A stretch of 64,000 nucleotides of DNA from Gammaproteobacteria bacterium. GTDB lineage: Bacteria; Pseudomonadota; Gammaproteobacteria; Pseudomonadales; Azotimanducaceae. The stretch spans positions 1 through 64,000 of the forward strand of contig JAPPHD010000074.1 in NCBI GenBank assembly GCA_028821125.1, read 5' to 3'. Made by a program: the position numbers and the translations under genes. Shown here piece by piece: positions 58,725-64,000 of this stretch; the first letter of the stretch is position 1, and each line of letters starts with the position of its first letter. The notes under the pieces are model-generated. The model was given only the letters and a program-made list of their open reading frames with translations. It had not been told where the DNA came from and did not search any database.

Positions 58725-58877
58725 CGGCCCTGGTTCTGAACGCGGCCGGAGAACCGGCGGGTTCCGCCACGTCAGGCCTCAATTACGCGGATCAGGTTGT
58801 CAGATGAGTCAAGTTCGCGTCCGTTCACCGCTATCTCGTGGGGCCGGAGCATGGCCCCGCTAACAGGAATCTGACGT

Positions 58878-61124
58878 TTGGCGGCCTATCGCGTTCCCTT
58901 TCGAGAAATCGGCCTGATCGGCATCGCCGCTCTTGCGCTGTACGTGTTCCTCGCCGTCGCGTCTTATTCTCCCCAGGATCCGTCGTTCGGTTTCAGCGGC
59001 GACAGCGGCCAGGTACGCAACTGGGTGGGCAGAAGCGGCGCTTACGTCTCCGATCTTGTGCTCACCTTGTTCGGACTGGTCGCCTACGGCATTCCGCTGG
59101 CGCTCGCCCTTGCCGGGCTGAGGCTGCTCAAGCCCCCGGGCGCCGCGCCGGCCTGGGTGGCCGTTACGGTGCGCGGCCTGGGCTGGGTGGGCATCACGCT
59201 GTGCGCCTGCGTACTGATTCAACTGCACGCGCTGCCCGATGCGACGTTGCCCGGGGGGTCCGGGGGTGTTCTCGGGCTCTGGTTCGCCCAGGCGGGTATG
59301 CCGTACCTCGGGCTCGTTGGCCTGACCCTGGTATGCCTGGCCGGCTTGCTCGCCGGCGCCCAGGCCGCGATCGGCTTTTCCTGGCTGGATGTGGCGGAAG
59401 CGACCGGGCGGCATCTGCACGGATTTGCTACGGCGGTCGTGGGGATCGTCGACCGCCGCCTTGAGTCTTCGCGCAACCGGCGCGCCGCCAGGAAATCGGC
59501 GCAATCGCGCGTAAGCACCAGGCGCAGGAAGCTCTCCCGGGAGACAGCGCGCCGCCGAACCCGCAAAACGCCGCAGATTGAACCCCTGCCGCCCGAGCCG
59601 CCCCGGCAGCAACCGCTGTTCGACGGCGGGCCGGGTGGCGAAATGCCGCCGATGGACCTGCTGGACGACGACAGGCCCGACGATGCCCGGGGCTATTCCA
59701 ACGAGGCGCTGGAAGCGATCTCGCGCATGCTCGAACTCAAGCTCAAGGATTTCGGTGTGGACGCCGAGGTCGTCTCCGTGCTGCCGGGCCCGGTTGTGAC
59801 GCGCTTCGAGATCCAGCCGGCAGCGGGCGTGAAGGTCCAGAAAATCTCTTCGCTGGCCAAGGACCTGGCGCGCTCGCTTGCCGTGATCAGCGTGCGCATC
59901 GTAGAGATCATTCCGGGCAAGTCCGTGGTCGGCATCGAGATTCCGAACGAGCACCGGGAGATCGTGCGCCTGAAAGACCTGCTCGGCTCGGAGCAGTACG
60001 AGTCGGCCAAGTCGCCGCTGTCGCTGGCGCTCGGCAAGGACATCGCCGGCGCGCCCGTTCTCGCCGACATCACCCGCATGCCGCACCTCCTGATCGCGGG
60101 CACCACCGGTTCGGGCAAGTCGGTGGGCGTCAATGCCATGTTGCTGAGCATTCTGTACAAGTCTCCCCCGGAGGTGGTGCGCCTCATCCTGGTGGACCCG
60201 AAGATGCTGGAGCTGTCCAGCTATGAGGGCATCCCGCACCTGTTGACGCCCGTAGTGACAGACATGAAACAGGCGGCCCACGCGCTCAACTGGTGCGTCG
60301 CCGAAATGGAACGGCGCTATCAGCTCATGGCCGCGATCGGCGTGCGCAACCTGGCCGGATTCAATCGCAAGGTGCTGGAGGCCGAAAAACTTGGGAAACC
60401 GATTCCGGACCCGCTGTGGGAAGCCGAAGGCGATCCGGCGGACGAAGCACACCCGGCCTTGACGGCGCTGCCTTACATTGTGGTCGTCATCGACGAGTTC
60501 GCCGACATGATGATGATCGTCGGCAAGAAGGTGGAACAACTGATCGCCCGCATCGCCCAGAAGGCGCGGGCCGCCGGCATTCACCTGGTGCTCGCCACCC
60601 AGCGCCCGTCGGTCGACGTGATCACCGGGCTCATCAAGGCAAACATTCCCGCGCGCATGAGCTACCAGGTTTCCTCGAAGGTCGATTCCCGCACCGTCCT
60701 CGACCAGGGCGGGGCGGAACAGCTTCTCGGCTACGGCGACATGCTGTTTCTCCCGCCCGGCACCAGCGTGCCCGTTCGCGTGCACGGCGCCTTCGTCTCC
60801 GACGGGGAGGTGAACCGGGTCGCCTCCGACTGGAGGAAGAGAGGTTCTCCCGACTATGCGGACGACGTCCTCCTCGGCGGCGACGAACCCTTCCTGCAGA
60901 TCGAGGGCAATACCGGTTCCGCCGAGCACGACGACCCCCTCTACGACGAGGCGGTGCAGTTTGTCATCGAGTCCCGGCGCCCGTCGATTTCATCCGTGCA
61001 GCGCAAGCTGCGCATCGGCTACAACCGCGCGGCCCGCCTGATCGAAGCCATGGAGGAGGCGGGCGTCGTCTCGAGCATGAACAGCAACGGCAGCCGTGAA
61101 GTCCTGGTTCCTGATCGCCGCTAG
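58878..61124 (+). CDS. ftsK: DNA translocase FtsK
   Basis: 748 residues from TTG 58878 with AGGAA nine bases upstream. The N-terminus has about four membrane helices, then a short basic/proline linker (much shorter than the E. coli protein's ~600 residues), then the translocase motor: alpha and beta domains with Walker [14 protein letters not shown], Walker [15 protein letters not shown] and [15 protein letters not shown]. The C-terminal gamma winged helix ([31 protein letters not shown]) reads KOPS and activates XerCD. Coordinates chromosome segregation with division. Confidence 0.97.
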   Translation: MAAYRVPFREIGLIGIAALALYVFLAVASYSPQDPSFGFSGDSGQVRNWVGRSGAYVSDLVLTLFGLVAYGIPLALALAGLRLLKPPGAAPAWVAVTVRGLGWVGITLCACVLIQLHALPDATLPGGSGGVLGLWFAQAGMPYLGLVGLTLVCLAGLLAGAQAAIGFSWLDVAEATGRHLHGFATAVVGIVDRRLESSRNRRAARKSAQSRVSTRRRKLSRETARRRTRKTPQIEPLPPEPPRQQPLFDGGPGGEMPPMDLLDDDRPDDARGYSNEALEAISRMLELKLKDFGVDAEVVSVLPGPVVTRFEIQPAAGVKVQKISSLAKDLARSLAVISVRIVEIIPGKSVVGIEIPNEHREIVRLKDLLGSEQYESAKSPLSLALGKDIAGAPVLADITRMPHLLIAGTTGSGKSVGVNAMLLSILYKSPPEVVRLILVDPKMLELSSYEGIPHLLTPVVTDMKQAAHALNWCVAEMERRYQLMAAIGVRNLAGFNRKVLEAEKLGKPIPDPLWEAEGDPADEAHPALTALPYIVVVIDEFADMMMIVGKKVEQLIARIAQKARAAGIHLVLATQRPSVDVITGLIKANIPARMSYQVSSKVDSRTVLDQGGAEQLLGYGDMLFLPPGTSVPVRVHGAFVSDGEVNRVASDWRKRGSPDYADDVLLGGDEPFLQIEGNTGSAEHDDPLYDEAVQFVIESRRPSISSVQRKLRIGYNRAARLIEAMEEAGVVSSMNSNGSREVLVPDRR

Positions 61125-61686
61125 CTGCGTCTGCGTGCATGGTTGGGCGGATGCCCGAAGCGACCTGAGTCTACGCCTCACGGAACTGCGGCATCTCGCC
61201 GCGGACTTCACCCAGCGCATCGAAGGCGCCGGAGGCGAATTGATCGAGGAATCGTCCGGCCATGTACGGCTCCTGCCGCCCAGGTTCCGGTGGGAAGTGA
61301 CGGAGCCCTATTCCCAGGTGCTCATTGCCGCGGACGACGAACTGGCGCTCTACGACCCGGACCTGGAGCAGGTGACGGTCCGGCCCCTGGAGGACGTGCT
61401 CGAGGACACGCCCCTGGCGTTGCTCACCAGGGGGACGGCGATGCTCGGCGATGACTACGATGTCAGCCGGCTGGATGGAGAGCGGTTCAGCGTGCGTCCG
61501 CGCGCCGGGGATGCGCTGTTCGACGAGATCGTCCTGCACTTCGGCGGCGCCGGGCTTCTGGGCATCAGGATTCACGATCACTTGGGCCAGAGCACCGCCA
61601 TCCGTTTCCACGGGTTCGGAGATGCCTCGGTGATACAATCCGCCGACTTCGAACTGATCGTACCCCCCGGAACCGATGTTTACTGA
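61096..61686 (+). CDS. lolA: Outer-membrane lipoprotein carrier protein LolA
   Basis: Periplasmic chaperone ferrying lipoproteins from LolCDE to LolB. 196 residues from a GTG start inside the end of ftsK (29-base overlap). A short signal peptide ([16 protein letters not shown]) precedes [12 protein letters not shown], a [33 protein letters not shown] core and [18 protein letters not shown]. The ftsK-lolA-rarA-crcB-serS order is conserved. Confidence 0.93.
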   Translation: MKSWFLIAASCVCVHGWADARSDLSLRLTELRHLAADFTQRIEGAGGELIEESSGHVRLLPPRFRWEVTEPYSQVLIAADDELALYDPDLEQVTVRPLEDVLEDTPLALLTRGTAMLGDDYDVSRLDGERFSVRPRAGDALFDEIVLHFGGAGLLGIRIHDHLGQSTAIRFHGFGDASVIQSADFELIVPPGTDVY

Positions 61687-62965
61687 TTCGGCCAACGACG
61701 AAGGCCGGCCGCTCGCCGACCGACTGCGGCCCACCGGGATCGGGGACGTCGTCGGCCAGGATCACCTGCTCGGCCCGGAAGCGTCACTCGGGCGTCTCGT
61801 GAACGAAGGCCGCCTGCACTCCATGATCCTCTGGGGCCCGCCCGGCTCGGGCAAGACGACGCTGGCGAAGCTCCTCGCGGAACGCGCCGAAATGCGCTGG
61901 CTGTCGCTGAGCGCCGTGCTGGCCGGCGTTCGGGATGTGCGCGAAGCCGTTAAAAGCGCCGAGGCCACACTCCGGCTCGGGGAGCGCACGGTGCTGTTCG
62001 TCGATGAGGTGCACCGGTTCAACAAGGCCCAGCAGGACGCCTTCCTGCCGCACGTGGAAAAGGGCACCGTCACGTTCATCGGCGCAACCACCGAAAACCC
62101 GTCTTTCGAGGTGAACGCCGCGTTGCTGTCGCGAGCGCGGGTCTACGTGCTCAGGCCTCTCGATGCGGTTGCGCTGGAGAAGGTTCTCTGCCGGGCCGAA
62201 GCCGAACTGAACGTATCGATCACGGACGCGGGCAAGGTCTTGCTTGTAGAGCTGGCAGACGGGGATGCGCGGCGGATGCTGAACGTTCTGGAAACCGTCG
62301 CCCAGCTTTCGGACGGCGCCATCGGCGAAGAACTCGTGCAACAGGCGGCCGGAACCCGCTGGCGGCGTTTCGACAAGGGCGGAGACGCCTTCTACGAGCA
62401 GATTTCCGCGCTGCACAAGGCGGTGCGGGGCAGCGATACGGACGCCGCGCTCTACTGGTGCTGCCGCATGCTGGACGGCGGCTGCGACCCGCGCTACATC
62501 GCCCGGCGGCTCGTGCGCATGGCCAGCGAAGACATCGGCAACGCCGACCCGCGGGCGTTGCAGTTGACCCTGGCCGCCGCGGACGCCTACGACCGCCTGG
62601 GTTCTCCGGAGGGTGAACTCGCCATCGCCCAGGCCGTTCTCTACCTCGCGAGCGTACCGAAGAGCAACGCCGCCTACCGCGCCTTCGGCGCCGCCATGGA
62701 GCACGTGCGCGAAACCCCGTCCTACAGTGTGCCCATGCACCTGCGCAATGCGCCAACCCGGCTGATGAAGGAGATGGGCTACGGCGAGAACTATCGCTAT
62801 GCCCACGACGAACAGGGCGCCTACGCGGCCGGTGAGTGCTACTTCCCGGAAGAACTGGCGGGCCGGCGCTATTATGAGCCGACGGATCGCGGGCTCGAGG
62901 CCAGGATCAGGGCCAGGCTTGAACGCCTGCGGGCGCTCGACCGGGATGCCGCGGCGGCACAGTGA
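61676..62965 (+). CDS. rarA: Replication-associated recombination protein RarA (MgsA)
   Basis: AAA+ ATPase acting at stalled replication forks. 429 residues, starting within the end of lolA. RPLADRLRPTGIGDVVGQDHLLG, Walker A WGPPGSGKTTLAKLLA, Walker B VLFVDEVHRFNKAQQDAFLPHVE and sensor 1 IGATTENPSFEVN are diagnostic; the C-terminal MgsA domain has LVRMASEDIGNADPRAL and PMHLRNAPTRLMKEMGYG. Confidence 0.97.
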   Translation: MFTDSANDEGRPLADRLRPTGIGDVVGQDHLLGPEASLGRLVNEGRLHSMILWGPPGSGKTTLAKLLAERAEMRWLSLSAVLAGVRDVREAVKSAEATLRLGERTVLFVDEVHRFNKAQQDAFLPHVEKGTVTFIGATTENPSFEVNAALLSRARVYVLRPLDAVALEKVLCRAEAELNVSITDAGKVLLVELADGDARRMLNVLETVAQLSDGAIGEELVQQAAGTRWRRFDKGGDAFYEQISALHKAVRGSDTDAALYWCCRMLDGGCDPRYIARRLVRMASEDIGNADPRALQLTLAAADAYDRLGSPEGELAIAQAVLYLASVPKSNAAYRAFGAAMEHVRETPSYSVPMHLRNAPTRLMKEMGYGENYRYAHDEQGAYAAGECYFPEELAGRRYYEPTDRGLEARIRARLERLRALDRDAAAAQ

Positions 62966-62989
62966 GCCCGCGGTACCGTAGAACCAGGC

Positions 62990-63382
62990 GTGCCGGTCCT
63001 GCGAGTCGGCAAGATGCTGGTTAACCTGGCCTGGGTCGCGGCCGGGGGAGCGCTTGGCGCCGCCGCCCGGTACCTGGTGTCGGTTGCGGTGCACACACCT
63101 CAGGGCTTCCCGGCCGCGACGCTCGCGGTCAACGTCGCCGGTTCGCTGGCCATCGGCGTCGCCTGGGGCGCCTGGGCGCACCTGCCGTGGTTCCAGGAGT
63201 GGGGGAGGGCTTTCCTGGCGATCGGCATTCTGGGAGGATTCACCACTTTTTCGGCCTTTTCCCTCGAGGCGCTGACACTGTTGCACACCGAACGATTCGC
63301 GCTGGCCGCCATCTACGTCGCATCGAGCCTTGCCGGTTGCCTGACGGCCGTGTGGCTCGGGTACGGACTGGCCGTGAACTAG
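62990..63382 (+). CDS. crcB: Fluoride exporter CrcB/Fluc
   Basis: Four-helix membrane protein forming dual-topology fluoride channels. 130 residues from GTG 62990; ATG 63014 ([20 protein letters not shown]) is equally possible and gives 122. GxxGAAARY, the NVAGSLAIG patch and the pore motif [12 protein letters not shown] are the family signature. No fluoride riboswitch is visible; the gene sits 24 bases after rarA. Confidence 0.93.
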   Translation: MPVLRVGKMLVNLAWVAAGGALGAAARYLVSVAVHTPQGFPAATLAVNVAGSLAIGVAWGAWAHLPWFQEWGRAFLAIGILGGFTTFSAFSLEALTLLHTERFALAAIYVASSLAGCLTAVWLGYGLAVN

Positions 63383-63410
63383 GGCGCCTCGAGCAGAACC
63401 TGAGCGAAAC

Positions 63411-64000
63411 ATGCTGGACACCCGACTTCTCAGACAGGATCTCGAGACCGTGGCCGCACGGCTCGGAATCCGGGGCTTCGAACTCGATATCGCCGCCTTC
63501 CGGGCCCTGGAGGCGGAGCGCGCGGCCGTGCAGCAGGATACGGAGAGCCTGCAGCACGAGCGCAACACCAAGTCGAAAGCCATCGGCCAGGCCAAGGCCC
63601 GGGGGGAGGACATCGCACCCCTGGTGGCCGAAGTCGGCGGGCTGGGCGACCGGCTGCAGGGATTGCGGGCGAAACTCGGCGATGTCCAGGAACAACTCAC
63701 GGCATTCCTGCAGACCATCCCCAATCTGCCCGATCCGTCGGTACCGGCGGGTGACGACGAATCCGACAACCTCGAGATTCGCACGTGGGGCAAGCTGCCG
63801 GCGTTCAACTTCGAACCGCTGGACCACGTCGACCTGGGCGCGGGCGGGGCGCTCGACTTCGAGGCGGCGGCAAAGATCGCGGGTTCGCGCTATGTGGTCA
63901 TGCGGGGGCAGGTGGCGCGCCTGCACCGGGCGCTGACCCAGTTCATGCTCGATACCCATGTAAGCGAGCACGGCTACACCGAGGTGTACGTGCCGTACAT
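63411..64000 (+). CDS. serS: Seryl-tRNA synthetase SerS (5' part; runs off the window)
   Basis: ATG 63411 with the frame open to the last base, so the ORF track lists no + strand entry. The first ~196 residues are visible: [18 protein letters not shown], the long helical arm that grips the tRNA variable arm ([19 protein letters not shown]), [12 protein letters not shown] and [24 protein letters not shown]. The class II catalytic motifs 2 and 3 lie beyond the window. Position after crcB agrees with the pseudomonad order. Confidence 0.96.
   Translation, partial: MLDTRLLRQDLETVAARLGIRGFELDIAAFRALEAERAAVQQDTESLQHERNTKSKAIGQAKARGEDIAPLVAEVGGLGDRLQGLRAKLGDVQEQLTAFLQTIPNLPDPSVPAGDDESDNLEIRTWGKLPAFNFEPLDHVDLGAGGALDFEAAAKIAGSRYVVMRGQVARLHRALTQFMLDTHVSEHGYTEVYVPY

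Noticed and set aside
58222-58863. 213-residue + strand ORF across aat/PA4642-like region
   Set aside because: Antisense to aat and the PA4642-like gene; no family resemblance.

Overview
This window looks like a chromosomal core segment of a high-GC gammaproteobacterium, probably uncultured. It is almost fully coding, with many overlapping NTGA stop/start junctions and frequent GTG and TTG starts. Gene order resembles Pseudomonas and relatives: trpFBA-folC-SPOR-cvpA-purF, tRNA-tig-clpP-clpX-lon-hupB-ppiD, methyltransferase-rnhA-dnaQ, cysI-DUF934, a CysB-type regulator, purB-mnmA, icd-cspD-clpS-clpA-infA-bpt-aat, and ftsK-lolA-rarA-crcB-serS. I see no prophage, transposase or CRISPR array.

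Layout. 1-3.2 kb: a dispersed-repeat copy, a sodium/solute symporter and a secreted serine hydrolase. 3.2-11.4 kb: truA, then tryptophan, folate and purine genes in one close-packed + strand run, with accD missing from its frequent place between trpA and folC. 11.4-12.0 kb: a 610-bp gene-free stretch built from a 243-bp tandem repeat with large hairpins. 12.0-13.7 kb: lpxH and folD on the minus strand. 14.0-22.9 kb: a tRNA-Pro/Arg/His cluster behind a strong promoter, then the proteostasis run tig, clpP, clpX, lon, hupB, ppiD. 22.9-25.9 kb: methyltransferase, rnhA, dnaQ, sohB. 25.9-29.3 kb (minus): cysI, DUF934 and a CPA2 antiporter. 29.4-35.2 kb: metH, nfuA and a DAHP synthase preceded by an aromatic-rich leader peptide and an attenuator-like terminator. 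35.3-41.0 kb (minus): an AddB/AddA-like double-strand-break repair pair. 41.2-46.4 kb: small membrane ORF, TerB-like protein, membrane J-protein, YdcH-like protein, 5'-nucleotidase, CysB-type regulator, cysH and thrH. 46.4-53.4 kb: aceA, purB, mnmA, moaCDE and icd. 53.4-58.8 kb: cold-shock protein, clpS, clpA, infA, bpt, aat and a PA4642-like protein. 58.9-64 kb: ftsK, lolA, rarA, crcB and the first 590 bases of serS.

How the genes work together. Three AAA+ proteases (ClpXP, Lon, ClpAS without its ClpP) lie with trigger factor and PpiD. ClpS/ClpA and the transferases Bpt/Aat form a leucine N-degron module. CysI, DUF934, CysH and a CysB-type regulator cover reductive sulfate assimilation. Icd and AceA are the two sides of the isocitrate branch point. 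The DAHP synthase and trpFBA are the entry and exit of tryptophan synthesis.

The least ordinary features are (i) a dispersed and tandem 243-bp repeat whose 21-25 bp stems differ in sequence yet stay perfectly paired, with a relic copy at the window start and another upstream of nfuA; (ii) a short leader ORF with Phe-Trp-Phe-Gly-Tyr-Phe plus a later Trp, followed by a terminator, ahead of the DAHP synthase; (iii) a decamer repeat of Shine-Dalgarno-like units before clpP; and (iv) a probably leaderless moaC promoter.
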